Source of the DNA: Nonomuraea helvata
GTDB lineage: Bacteria > Actinomycetota > Actinomycetes > Streptosporangiales > Streptosporangiaceae
Assembly (NCBI RefSeq): GCF_039535785.1
Contig: NZ_BAAAXV010000009.1
Span: 496,001 to 560,000, forward strand
Length of the DNA: 64,000 bases
Reading direction: 5' to 3'
The notes under the pieces are model-generated. The model did not search any database, had not been told where the DNA came from, and worked only from the letters and a program-made list of their open reading frames with translations. Position numbers and translations under genes: made by a program. Below are positions 41,193 to 49,848 of this stretch, in pieces. Each line of letters starts with the position of its first letter. Position 1 is the first letter of the stretch.

Positions 41193-42146
41193 TCAGCTCT
41201 TCAGTGCGCTGCCCTTCTTCCACTCGGTCCAGTTGAGCTGCCAGTAGCTCCAGCCGTTGTTCCACTGCAGCTTGCGCTTCGTGCCGGTGATCTTGACGAC
41301 GTCGCCGCGCTGGGCGATGCCGTAGAACCACTTGGCCCCGGCCGGGGTGGCGCGCACGCAGCCGTGGCTCTGGTTGGAGCGGCCCAGGAACTGGTAGTAG
41401 CCGGCGCTCTGGTGGACGTACTCACCGCTGTCGGAGATGCGTACCGCCCACGGGATCTCCTCCTTGTAGTAGCGCGGGTCCTTGGGATCCGTCACGCCCA
41501 TCCAGGAGGAGGTCATGGTCTCCACGGGCTTCTTGCCCATGGTGAGGTGGACGCCGCTGGTGGTGAGGTAGACGTCCACGCCGTTCCTGACCAACCCGCC
41601 CCGGCCGGCGCTGATCGGGATCTTCTTGGCCAGCTTGCCGTCGCGGTACACCTTCATCTGATGGCTGCGGGTGTTGACCACGGAGATGTTCTTCGTGCCG
41701 ACGGCGAAGCGCTGGGACACGTCCTTGGCGCCGGTGTTGCCGGGGAGCTGCGACAGGCGGGCGGTGAAGAGCACCTTCTGGTGGGGCTTCCAGTACGTCT
41801 TCGTACGGTAGATGACCTTGCGGGCCGACACCCAGCGCCACGCGCCCTCGGTCGGCCGCTCCGCCTGGACCTCCAGCAGGCCCTCCACGGCCGCCTTGTC
41901 TTCGACGTCGTGGTCGAACGTGACGATGATCGGGAAGCCGACGCCTACCTTCTCGGACTTCTCCCCCATCGGGGTTATGTCGGCTATATCAAGCTTGATC
42001 TTCTTCGCCGGTGCCGTGACGCCTGCCGCACCGACGGCCTGCACCACCGGGGCTTGCACTTGCGGGACGTGGCCGCTTTCGGCCGCACATGCCGTCAGAG
42101 CGGCCAATGCGACCAGGGCCGGCAGCATCCGGGGGACGCGATTCAA
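41193..42146 (-). CDS. L,D-transpeptidase lipoprotein (YkuD, Ldt-type)
   Basis: The 317-aa product has a lipoprotein signal ending LTAC (Cys20), Ig-like domains (about 50-150; ITPMGEKSEKVGVGFPIIV), and a YkuD catalytic domain with HQSAGYYQFLGRSNQ and SHGCVRA at about 265, giving the catalytic Cys and His. It forms 3-3 cross-links in peptidoglycan outside the membrane, as in LdtMt2-type enzymes. The C-terminal extension (WNNGWSYWQLNWTEW) is Trp-rich as in those enzymes. A palindrome lies 73 bp upstream of the start. Confidence 0.93.
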   Translation of the reverse strand: MNRVPRMLPALVALAALTACAAESGHVPQVQAPVVQAVGAAGVTAPAKKIKLDIADITPMGEKSEKVGVGFPIIVTFDHDVEDKAAVEGLLEVQAERPTEGAWRWVSARKVIYRTKTYWKPHQKVLFTARLSQLPGNTGAKDVSQRFAVGTKNISVVNTRSHQMKVYRDGKLAKKIPISAGRGGLVRNGVDVYLTTSGVHLTMGKKPVETMTSSWMGVTDPKDPRYYKEEIPWAVRISDSGEYVHQSAGYYQFLGRSNQSHGCVRATPAGAKWFYGIAQRGDVVKITGTKRKLQWNNGWSYWQLNWTEWKKGSALKS

Positions 42147-42219
42147 GGGGGCACTCCTGGACTATGAGTTTTTCTCCTTCATGTGTGACAACTGAGACAG
42201 GAGTTTTGTGGGCGGATCG

Positions 42220-42233
42220 GTGATAACTATCAC
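42220..42233 (-). promoter_or_regulatory. Palindrome upstream of the L,D-transpeptidase gene
   Basis: GTGATA-AC-TATCAC is a perfect inverted repeat with 6-bp arms and a 2-bp centre, AT-rich within GC-rich DNA. Its place in the 140-bp upstream region suggests an operator or a promoter element; no regulator can be named. Confidence 0.55.
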
Positions 42234-42286
42234 GTAACGTTCCACTCCCCACATGGGTGACCGACCACCCAAAAGGGAAACGGCGG

Positions 42287-42919
42287 TCAGACCAGGCGGC
42301 GGGCGGTGGCCCAGCGGGAGAGTTCGTGGCGGTTGGAGAGCTGGAGCTTGCGGAGGACCGACGAGACGTGGGTCTCCACGGTCTTGACCGAGATGAAGAG
42401 CTCCTTGGCGATCTCCTTGTACGCGTACCCGCGCGCGATCAACCGCAGCACCTCGCGTTCCCGCTGCGTCAGCGAGTCGAGCTCCGGATCGATGGACGGC
42501 GCCTCCGACGAGGCGAACGCGTCCAGGACGAAACCCGCCAGCCGCGGCGAGAAGACCGCGTCGCCCTCCGCCACCCGCCGGATGGCGTCCGTGAGCTCCT
42601 TGCCGCTGATGTTCTTGGTCACGTACCCCCGGGCCCCGCCCCGGATCACGCCGATGACGTCCTCGGCGGCGTCCGAGACCGACAGGGCGAGGAAGCGCAC
42701 CTGGGAGCCCGCGCCCAGCACCCGGCGCAGGACCTCCTGGCCCCCGCCCCCGGGCATGTGCACGTCCAGCAGGACCACGTCGGGCTGGTGCTCGGCGATC
42801 GCCTTGACGGCCGTCTCCACGTCCTCGGCCTCGCCGACCACCTCGATCGAGTCGCCCAGCTCCGCGCGTACGCCCGAACGGAACAGCCGGTGATCGTCGA
42901 CGATCAACACGCGCGTCAT
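42287..42919 (-). CDS. NarL/LuxR-type response regulator
   Basis: The 210-aa product has a receiver domain (about 1-120; acidic pair IVDDHRLF at 8-9, phosphorylated Asp52 in VVLLDVHMPGG) and a LuxR helix-turn-helix (about 145-205; LTQREREVLRLIARGYAYKE, ISVKTVETHVSSVLRKL). It overlaps the kinase gene by 4 nt, so the pair is a two-component system. It would bind DNA as a phosphorylated dimer. Targets may include the divergent PspC-protein gene, but the sequence does not prove that. Confidence 0.95.
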   Translation of the reverse strand: MTRVLIVDDHRLFRSGVRAELGDSIEVVGEAEDVETAVKAIAEHQPDVVLLDVHMPGGGGQEVLRRVLGAGSQVRFLALSVSDAAEDVIGVIRGGARGYVTKNISGKELTDAIRRVAEGDAVFSPRLAGFVLDAFASSEAPSIDPELDSLTQREREVLRLIARGYAYKEIAKELFISVKTVETHVSSVLRKLQLSNRHELSRWATARRLV

Positions 42920-44124
42920 GCCTTCTCCACCTTCATCGTCAACATCACTTCGGTGCCCTCGCCGACCGAGGTACGCACCCTGGCCACGCCCCCGTGACGC
43001 TCCATTCTCCCGATGATGGACTCCCTGATGCCCATCCTGTCGAGCGGCACCGCCTCGAGGTCGAAGCCCTTGCCCCGATCCTTCACGAAAATCGTGACTT
43101 CTTCACCCTCTACTTCCGCATAGACGGAAATGGAAGGACTCTCAGAGTATTTGGCCGCATTGACCATCGCCTGCCGCGACGCCTTGAGCATGGCGGCCAG
43201 CCTGCCGGTCGAGTCGAGGTCGATGTCCCCCACGCAGACGACCTCGATGGGCACCCCGTGCGCGTCCTCCTCCTCGGCCGCGATCCTGCGTACGGCGGCC
43301 GCCACCGTGGCGTCGGCGTCCTGAGCGGGCTGGTAGAGCCAGTTGCGCAGCTCGCGCTCCTGCGAACGGGCCAGCCTGGCGACCTCGCGCGGGTCGTGGG
43401 CGACGCGCTGGATGAGGGTGAGGGTGTGCAGCACCGAGTCGTGCACCATGGCGGCCACCTCGGCCCGCTCCTCCTGCCTGATGCGCTCGCGCCGCTCCAG
43501 CTGCAGCTCTTTCCACAGACCGGCGAGCCAGGGTGTGGCGATGACCGCCAGGCCGCCGACCACCACGACGGTGAACAGCAGACCAGGCCGCGCCTGGGCC
43601 AGCTCGCCCTGGACGTACAGGAAGCCGGCCGCGCCGATCACCACGAGCGCCACGCCGAGCAGCGTCCGAACCCGGTTCTTCCTGATGCTCGTGGTGGCCC
43701 CGCGGACCCAGTTCTTGCGGCGTTCAGGATCTGCCTGCTGCCAGAGGATCAACGCGCCGATGCCGCCCACGGCGAACGGCAGCATGCCGATCCCGCCCTT
43801 GGAGGCCCCCGTGAGCCAGCCGAACGCGAACAGCGCCACCCCGATCGCGCTGAAGGCCGCGAGCTGGCTCCAGTCCCGCTGCGGCGGCTGCCCCTCGTAC
43901 GGCTGCCGCGGCGCGATCATCCACAGCACGGCGTACGCCACCACGCCGACGCCGTCGACCACGCTGAGCAGCATGAACATCAGCCTGATCACTACGGGAT
44001 CGAGCGAGAGCTGCGCGGCCAGCCCCTGGGCGACACCGCCGAGCAGGCGGCCCTCCATGGGGCGCATCATGCGCCGGTAAGGCGCGTCGCCGGTCGGCTC
44101 GGCGAGAGTCTTCTGGTCAGCCAT
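42916..44124 (-). CDS. Histidine kinase with N-terminal PspC domain
   Basis: The 402-aa product starts at ATG 44124 (MADQKTLAEPTG). Residues 15-75 are a PspC domain (GRLLGGVAQGLAAQLSLDP plus a membrane helix), residues 80-205 hold four more membrane segments, and the cytoplasmic part has the HisKA_3 box MVHDSVLHTLTLIQRV (phosphorylated His) and an HATPase_c domain (MVNAAKYSE, VKDRGKGFDLEAV). PspC-kinases sense envelope stress in actinobacteria. It is coupled to the response regulator and divergent from another PspC gene 113 bp away. Confidence 0.93.
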   Translation of the reverse strand: MADQKTLAEPTGDAPYRRMMRPMEGRLLGGVAQGLAAQLSLDPVVIRLMFMLLSVVDGVGVVAYAVLWMIAPRQPYEGQPPQRDWSQLAAFSAIGVALFAFGWLTGASKGGIGMLPFAVGGIGALILWQQADPERRKNWVRGATTSIRKNRVRTLLGVALVVIGAAGFLYVQGELAQARPGLLFTVVVVGGLAVIATPWLAGLWKELQLERRERIRQEERAEVAAMVHDSVLHTLTLIQRVAHDPREVARLARSQERELRNWLYQPAQDADATVAAAVRRIAAEEEDAHGVPIEVVCVGDIDLDSTGRLAAMLKASRQAMVNAAKYSESPSISVYAEVEGEEVTIFVKDRGKGFDLEAVPLDRMGIRESIIGRMERHGGVARVRTSVGEGTEVMLTMKVEKA

Positions 44125-44237
44125 AACATGGCCATAGTCACATGTCGGGGCCAGTGCGGGCATCAGGGAACAACCCCCGGGTCTGCTCAGGGGTGTCCCG
44201 GATGCGGGCACACCGCCCGTGGGTCCACGATGGTTCC

Positions 44238-45809
44238 ATGACAGAGGCTCCACCCAGAGAACCGGCCGCCCCGCCCCGGGCGCTGCGACGCAGCAGCGAA
44301 GGGCGCTTCCTCATGGGCGTCTGCGCCGGTCTCGGGCGGCACACCGGCATCGACCCGGTGGTGTTCCGCGTGGGCTTCGTCGTGCTCCTGGTCGGCTCCG
44401 GCATCGGGCTGTTCCTCTATCTGGCGGCGTTCCTGCTGATGAAGGAGCCGAACGGCAAGCCGGGGATCATCGAGCAGTGGACGCGCCGCGACTTCGACGC
44501 CGAGGCCGTGATGGCGCTGCTGACGGCGGTGCTGGCGTTCGGGCTGGCGCTCAACCTGGCCACGGTCTGGCTCGACACCGGCTCGCTGGTGGTGGGCGTC
44601 TTCCTGGCCGTCTCCCTGCTCGCCGCCCACTCGAACGGGGTGGACCTGCTGGGCCTGGCCCGCTCGATGCCCGAACGCCTGAGCCGGAGGCGCACCGCCC
44701 CTGTCGGCACCGCCCCTGTCGGCACCGCTGCGAGTGACCCCCCGAGTGCCTCCGCCTCGGGGGCGCCGCCGGTCAGGGCACCGGCGCCCGAGCCGGTCAA
44801 CAAGCGTCCCGTCTCAGAACCGGTCTGGGGCCGGGGCGAGGAGCGGGCTGAGAGCCCCGCCCAGGCCCAGGAGCCGCCGATCGGGGTGGACGAGGCCACC
44901 GAACAAGCGCACGCCGCCGAGGCAAGAGCCGCCGACGTAAAAGCCGCGGACGCAGAAGCCGCCGACGTAAAAGCCACCGACGTAAAGGCGGACGAGGACG
45001 TCAAGGCGACCGCCCAGCACCCCGTCCCGCCGTACCGGCCACAGCCCAGAACTCGCGTCGACTACACCCCGTACGGCGAGCCCTTCGCGCCGAACGGGCC
45101 CTACCGTCCGCTCGACCCGGCCAAGCGGGCCGGCCACTCGCCGTACGACCCCACCCTGTACGGCCGCCCGATCCCCAAGACAGAGCGGAAGCCGCGTCCG
45201 AGGTCGTTCATCGGCGGCATCACCATCCTGCTGGCATTCATCATTGGAGGGATCGTCGTGGCGGTCCAAGCCAGGTCGGCCGCCGGAGTGAGCCCGACCA
45301 TCGTCGGTGGCGCCATGCTCATCACGATCGGCGCCGGGCTGCTGATCGCCGCCTGGTGGGGACGCGGCGCCGGGCTGGTGGCCTGGGGCACCATGGTCGC
45401 GGTCATCGTGGCCGTCGGCCTCGTGCTCGGCGGCGTGCCCCGGAACGTCGGTGAGTCGGCATGGGCCCCGACCAGCGTGGCGGAGGCGAGCATGCTGTAC
45501 GACGTGGGCGTCGGCGACGGCCGGCTGGACCTGTCGGAGCTGCCGCTGAGCCCGGGGAGCACGGTCACGTTCAAGGCGTCGGTCACGGTGGGCGAGCTGG
45601 TGGTGATCGTGCCGCCGACGGCACGGGTGGAGGTGCACGCGACCAACAAGGTCGGCGACATCAAGCTCGACCACTCGGTGAAGGGCGGCGTGGACGTGCG
45701 CTGCGACAAGGTCCTGGAGCCCGAGGTCAGGCCGGACAAGAAGGTCTCCACCATCGTGCTCAACCTGCGCGGCGGCCTCAGCGACATGGAGGTGCGGCGT
45801 GCCGCGTGA
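44238..45809 (+). CDS. PspC-domain membrane protein with LiaF-like C-terminus
   Basis: The 523-aa product starts at ATG 44238. Residues 15-75 are a PspC domain (GRFLMGVCAGLGRHTGIDPV); two membrane helices follow (about 85-135). A long disordered cytoplasmic linker (about 150-330) contains APVGTAPVGTA and degenerate repeats of A-A/T-D-V-K. Two or three helices (about 325-410) lead to a C-terminal beta domain (GVGDGRLDLSELPL, VTVGELVVIVPPTARVEVH) like the cell-wall-active antibiotics response/LiaF domain. It is probably a stress-sensing partner of the neighbouring two-component system. Confidence 0.87.
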   Translation: MTEAPPREPAAPPRALRRSSEGRFLMGVCAGLGRHTGIDPVVFRVGFVVLLVGSGIGLFLYLAAFLLMKEPNGKPGIIEQWTRRDFDAEAVMALLTAVLAFGLALNLATVWLDTGSLVVGVFLAVSLLAAHSNGVDLLGLARSMPERLSRRRTAPVGTAPVGTAASDPPSASASGAPPVRAPAPEPVNKRPVSEPVWGRGEERAESPAQAQEPPIGVDEATEQAHAAEARAADVKAADAEAADVKATDVKADEDVKATAQHPVPPYRPQPRTRVDYTPYGEPFAPNGPYRPLDPAKRAGHSPYDPTLYGRPIPKTERKPRPRSFIGGITILLAFIIGGIVVAVQARSAAGVSPTIVGGAMLITIGAGLLIAAWWGRGAGLVAWGTMVAVIVAVGLVLGGVPRNVGESAWAPTSVAEASMLYDVGVGDGRLDLSELPLSPGSTVTFKASVTVGELVVIVPPTARVEVHATNKVGDIKLDHSVKGGVDVRCDKVLEPEVRPDKKVSTIVLNLRGGLSDMEVRRAA

Positions 45810-46002
45810 CGTCGAAAAAACTCGGCGCCTGCACAGGACCGACTGGATGGCCCTGCTCAGCGGTGTGCTCTTCATCGTTCTGGGCATCCTGATTGTGACA
45901 CGCGCGATCACGGATCCGCTGGTCCTGGTCGGGGTGTTGGTGCTGGGGTTGGCGTTCGCCGGGCTGGTGGCGATCATCGCGAGGGTGTTCCGCGGTAAGT
46001 AA
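45799..46002 (+). CDS. Small two-helix membrane protein
   Basis: The 67-aa product begins at GTG 45799 inside the end of the PspC gene (11-nt overlap) and consists of a basic N-terminus (VPRDVEKTRRLHRTDW) and two membrane helices (about 18-35 and 41-60). It has no known domain. Overlap indicates a role linked to the PspC protein. Confidence 0.7.
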   Translation: MPRDVEKTRRLHRTDWMALLSGVLFIVLGILIVTRAITDPLVLVGVLVLGLAFAGLVAIIARVFRGK

Positions 46003-46006
46003 CCCC

Positions 46007-46034
46007 TTGACCGGGATAAACACCGGCGTAGGTT
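46007..46034 (+). promoter_or_regulatory. HrdB-type promoter of the cox-like operon
   Basis: TTGACC (46007-46012), a 16-bp spacer and TAGGTT (46029-46034) form a housekeeping promoter starting 4 bp after the preceding stop. The -10 box and its surroundings (GGCGTAGGTTC) are the same as in the promoter at 12700-12727. Confidence 0.75.
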
Positions 46035-46074
46035 CGGGTGTGTCCGCCGATCCCCTGCTCCTGAGGGAGGACGT

Positions 46075-46557
46075 ATGCCCCGAATCACCGTCACCGTCGA
46101 CGGGATCAAGTACGAGGAGGATGTGGAGCCGCGGCTCCTCCTCGTCCACCTGCTACGAGAGCGGCTGGGCAAGACCGGCACACCGGTCGGCTGCGACACC
46201 AGCAACTGCGGCGCCTGCACGGTCATGCTCGACGGCAAGAGCGTCAAGAGCTGCTCCGCGCTCGCCGTGCAGGCCGACGGCTGCGACGTCGTCACGATCG
46301 AGGGCCTGGGCGCCAACGGGTCGATGCACCCGATGCAGCGGGCCTTCCACGAAGAGCACGCCCTGCAGTGCGGTTACTGCACGCCGGGCATGGTCATGGC
46401 CGCGATAGACCTGCTCAGGGAGAATCCCGAGCCGTCGGAGGAGGCGATCAGGGAGGGCCTGGAAGGCAATCTCTGCCGCTGCACCGGCTACTGCAACATC
46501 GTCAAGGCCGTACGCCGAGGCGCGCAGGAGATGGGACGGGCGGTGACCACGCCATGA
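46075..46557 (+). CDS. coxS: CoxS-like [2Fe-2S] subunit, xanthine oxidase family
   Basis: The 160-aa small subunit carries two iron-sulfur clusters: plant-type Cys set in GCDTSNCGACTV (about 40-51) with a later CSAL, and the helical-domain set QCGYCTPGM and LCRCTGYCNI. It relays electrons from the molybdenum centre to FAD. The ATG at 46075 has GGGAGG upstream. It overlaps coxL by 4 nt (ATGA). Confidence 0.95.
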   Translation: MPRITVTVDGIKYEEDVEPRLLLVHLLRERLGKTGTPVGCDTSNCGACTVMLDGKSVKSCSALAVQADGCDVVTIEGLGANGSMHPMQRAFHEEHALQCGYCTPGMVMAAIDLLRENPEPSEEAIREGLEGNLCRCTGYCNIVKAVRRGAQEMGRAVTTP

Positions 46558-48920
46558 CCGTCCAGCAGGAGATCGGCCGGCCGAGGAGGCGCAAGGAGGA
46601 CGCCAGGCTGCTGACGGGGCGTACCCAGTGGACGGACAACCTCTCCCGCCCGGGCATGCTGCACGTGATGTTCCTGCGCAGCCCGATGGCGCACGCCAGG
46701 ATCGCCAGGGTCGACGTGTCGGGGGCGCGCGATCTGCCCGGGGTCGTGGCGGCGTTCAGCGGGCAGGACTTCGCCGCCGAGCAGGGCAGCCTGCCGTGCG
46801 CGTGGCCGGTGAGCGAGGACGTCGTCATCCCCGACCACCCGCCGATGGCGGTGTCCGAGGTCCGGTACGTCGGCGAGGCCGTGGCCTGCGTGATCGCGAC
46901 CGACCGCTACCGCGCGGCCGACGCCCTTGAGGCGATCGACGTCGAGTACGAGCAGCTGCCCGCGGTCCTCGACATGAACGAGGCGCTGGCCGAGGGCAGC
47001 CCGAAGGTGCACGAGGCAGGCAACAAGGCGTTCAGCGTCAAGATCAACTCCGGTGACATCGAGGCCGCGTTCAGGGACGCGCCCGTCGTCATCGACCGTA
47101 CGTACCGGCAGCAGCGGCTCATCCCCAGCGCGATGGAGCCGCGGGCGGTGCTGGCCGACACCGACGGCGAGGCGTTCACGCTCTGGTCGTCCACCCAGAT
47201 CCCGCACGTGCTGCGGGTCATGCTGGCGGTCGTGACCGGCATCCCCGAGCACCGGCTCCGGGTGATCGCCCCCGACGTGGGCGGCGGGTTCGGCTCGAAG
47301 CTGCAGGTCACCGCGGAAGAGGTGCTCTGCCTGCTGCTCGCCCGCAGGCTCGGCAGACCGGTCAAGTGGACCGAGTCCCGCTCCGAGGGCAACCTGACCG
47401 TGCACCACGGCCGCGACCAGATCCAGCACATCCGGCTGGCCGCCGACGCCGACGGACGCATCCGCGGGCTGCGGGTCGGCCTGCTGGCCGACATGGGCGC
47501 GTACCTGATGCTGGTGACGCCGGGCATCCCGCTGCTCGGCGCGTCGATGTTCAACGCGATCTACAAGATGGACGCGTACGAGTTCGGCTGCACGGGCGTG
47601 TTCACCACCAAGATGCCCACGGACGCCTACCGGGGCGCGGGCCGTCCTGAGGCCACGTTCGGCATCGAGCGCGTGATGGACGAGCTGGCCGCCGAGCTGA
47701 AGATGGACCCGGTGGACGTGCGCAGGCGCAACTGGATCAAGCACGACGAGTTCCCGTACACCACGATCTCGGGCCTGACGTACGACTCGGGCAACTACGA
47801 GGCGGCCACGGAGAAGGCGCTGGCGCTGTTCGGCTACGACAAGCTCCGCGCGGAGCAGGCCGACCGGCGTGACAGGGGCGACCCGGTGCAGCTCGGCCTC
47901 GGGGTCAGCACGTACACGGAGATGTGCGGCCTGGCGCCGTCCAGGATGCTCGGCGAGTCCAACTACGGCGCGGGCGGCTGGGAGCACGGCTCGGTACGCA
48001 TGCTGCCCACCGGCAAGGTCGAGGTCATCACCGGCACCTCGCCGCACGGGCAGGGGCACGTGACCTCGTGGAGCCAGATCGCGGCGGACGCGCTCGGCGT
48101 GCCGTTCGAGGACGTCACGGTGCTCCACGGCGACACGGCCATCGCGCACAAGGGCATGGACACGTACGGCTCCCGCTCGCTGGTCGTCGGCGGCGTGGCC
48201 GTGCTCAAGGCGTGCGACAAGGTCAAGGAGAAGGCCCGCAAGCTGGCCGCGCACGTGCTGGAGTGCTCGCCCGACGACCTGGAGTTCGCGGCCGGGGCGT
48301 TCAAGGTGCGGGGCACGGACCAGCAGAAGACCGTCCAGGAGCTGGCCTACGCCGCGTTCACGGCGCACGACCTGCCGGAGGGCGTGGAGGCGCGGCTCGA
48401 CTCCGACGCCACGTTCGACCCGGAGAACTACTCCTTCCCGCACGGCACCCACCTGTGCGCGGTCGAGGTGGACACCGAGACGGGCATGGTCAAGATCCGC
48501 TCGTACGTGGCGGTGGACGACGTCGGCAAGGTCGTCAACCCGCTGATCGTCGAGGGCCAGGTGCACGGCGGCATCGCGCAGGGCATCGCGCAGGCTCTGT
48601 TCGAGGAGGCCGTCTACGACGCCGAGGGCAACCTGCTGACCACCACGATGGCCGACTACCTGATGCCGTCGGCGGCGGACCTGCCGACGTTCGACCTCGA
48701 CAGGACCGAGTCCCCGGCGACCAGCAACCCGCTGGGCGCCAAGGGGGTGGGCGAGGCGGGCACCATCGCCTCGACCCCGGCTGTCGTGAACGCCATCGTG
48801 GACGCCCTGCGCCCGCACGGCATCCACGACGTCGAGATGCCGTGCACGCCCGAACGCGTCTGGCGGGCCCTACGAGAGCGGGCGCAGGAAGAGCGGGCAC
48901 AGGAAGGGGTGCGGCAATGA
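46554..48920 (+). CDS. coxL: CoxL-like molybdopterin subunit, form II
   Basis: The 788-aa large subunit binds the molybdenum-cytosine/pterin cofactor. The active-site loop reads AYRGAGRPEA at about 355, the form II signature; true CO dehydrogenases (form I) have AYRCSFR with the copper-binding Cys, which is missing. Other blocks are VGGGFGSK near 242, GQGHVTSWSQIAADAL near 500 and GAKGVGEAG near 728 with the catalytic Glu. CO oxidation should therefore not be assumed; form II enzymes may act on aldehydes or N-heterocycles. It is 4-nt coupled to coxS and coxM. Confidence 0.95.
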   Translation: MTVQQEIGRPRRRKEDARLLTGRTQWTDNLSRPGMLHVMFLRSPMAHARIARVDVSGARDLPGVVAAFSGQDFAAEQGSLPCAWPVSEDVVIPDHPPMAVSEVRYVGEAVACVIATDRYRAADALEAIDVEYEQLPAVLDMNEALAEGSPKVHEAGNKAFSVKINSGDIEAAFRDAPVVIDRTYRQQRLIPSAMEPRAVLADTDGEAFTLWSSTQIPHVLRVMLAVVTGIPEHRLRVIAPDVGGGFGSKLQVTAEEVLCLLLARRLGRPVKWTESRSEGNLTVHHGRDQIQHIRLAADADGRIRGLRVGLLADMGAYLMLVTPGIPLLGASMFNAIYKMDAYEFGCTGVFTTKMPTDAYRGAGRPEATFGIERVMDELAAELKMDPVDVRRRNWIKHDEFPYTTISGLTYDSGNYEAATEKALALFGYDKLRAEQADRRDRGDPVQLGLGVSTYTEMCGLAPSRMLGESNYGAGGWEHGSVRMLPTGKVEVITGTSPHGQGHVTSWSQIAADALGVPFEDVTVLHGDTAIAHKGMDTYGSRSLVVGGVAVLKACDKVKEKARKLAAHVLECSPDDLEFAAGAFKVRGTDQQKTVQELAYAAFTAHDLPEGVEARLDSDATFDPENYSFPHGTHLCAVEVDTETGMVKIRSYVAVDDVGKVVNPLIVEGQVHGGIAQGIAQALFEEAVYDAEGNLLTTTMADYLMPSAADLPTFDLDRTESPATSNPLGAKGVGEAGTIASTPAVVNAIVDALRPHGIHDVEMPCTPERVWRALRERAQEERAQEGVRQ

Positions 48921-49771
48921 TCCCCGCGCAGTTCGACTACGTGCGTCCGGACTCGCTGGACGAGGCCTGCCGGGCGCTCGCCTCCGACGAGGACGCCAAG
49001 GTGCTGGCGGGCGGTCAGTCCCTGCTGCCGCTGCTGCGGCTGCGGCTGGCGTACCCGTCGACGCTGGTCGACGTGGGCCGGCTGCCCGAGCTGAAGGGCG
49101 TGCACGACCGCGGCGACCACGTCTTCATCGGCGCGATGACCACGCATGACGAGGTCGTGCGCTCCGGCGTGGTGCGGGCCGGCTGCCCGCTGGTGGCGAT
49201 GGCCGCCGCCACGGTGGCGGATCCGGCGATCAGGCACCGGGGCACGTTCGGCGGCTCGCTGGCCCACGCGGACCCGGCCGGCGACCTGCCCGCCGTGGTA
49301 CTGGCGCTGGACGGCGTGTTCGTGGCCAGGTCGGCGCAGGGCGAGCGGGAGATCCCGGCCGCCGAGTTCTTCGTCGACTACCTGGAGTCGTCGCTGGACG
49401 CCGGGGAGATCCTGGCCGGGGTGAAGATCCCGAAGCTGGGCGCGGGCTGGGGCTTCCACTACGAGAAGTTCCACAGGACCGCGCAGGCGTGGGCCATCGT
49501 CGGCGTGGCCGCCGCCGTCAAGCGCTCCAACGGGTCGATCGCCGAGGCCAGGATCGGGCTGACGAACATGGGCCCGACGCCGCTGCGCGCCCGTGCCGCG
49601 GAGGCCGCGCTGGAGGGCGTGGAGCTGGGCGACCGGGTACGCCAGGCATGCGAGGAGGCCGCCGACGGCGCCTCGCCCCCGGCCGACCTGCACGCCCAGC
49701 CCGACTACCGCCGACATCTGGCCCAGGTCCTGACCCACCGAGCCGTACGCACCGCGGCCGGAACACCCTGA
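48917..49771 (+). CDS. coxM: CoxM-like FAD subunit
   Basis: The 284-aa medium subunit has the FAD loops LAGGQSLLPLL at about 31-41 and ATVADPAIRHRGTFGGSLAH at about 99-118, typical of molybdenum hydroxylases. It passes electrons from the iron-sulfur subunit to the final acceptor. The ATG overlaps the coxL stop. The gene order S-L-M differs from the M-S-L order of form I cox operons. A strong hairpin follows the stop. Confidence 0.94.
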   Translation: MIPAQFDYVRPDSLDEACRALASDEDAKVLAGGQSLLPLLRLRLAYPSTLVDVGRLPELKGVHDRGDHVFIGAMTTHDEVVRSGVVRAGCPLVAMAAATVADPAIRHRGTFGGSLAHADPAGDLPAVVLALDGVFVARSAQGEREIPAAEFFVDYLESSLDAGEILAGVKIPKLGAGWGFHYEKFHRTAQAWAIVGVAAAVKRSNGSIAEARIGLTNMGPTPLRARAAEAALEGVELGDRVRQACEEAADGASPPADLHAQPDYRRHLAQVLTHRAVRTAAGTP

Positions 49772-49781
49772 GCCGGTAAGA

Positions 49782-49807
49782 GGGGGCGCCTCTTCCGGGG
49801 CGCCCCC
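49782..49807 (+). terminator. Hairpin between coxM and coxG
   Basis: GGGGGCGCC (49782-49790) and GGCGCCCCC (49799-49807) form a perfect 9-bp stem with an 8-nt loop, 10 bp after coxM. It suggests that coxG is separated from, or attenuated relative to, the coxSLM transcript. Confidence 0.75.
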
Positions 49808-49848
49808 GCCCAGACATAGTGTCGCAACCACCGGGAAGGAGCGTATCG

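Noticed and set aside
46554..48920. True carbon monoxide dehydrogenase large subunit
   Set aside because: The active-site loop is AYRGAGR and lacks the Cys of form I enzymes.
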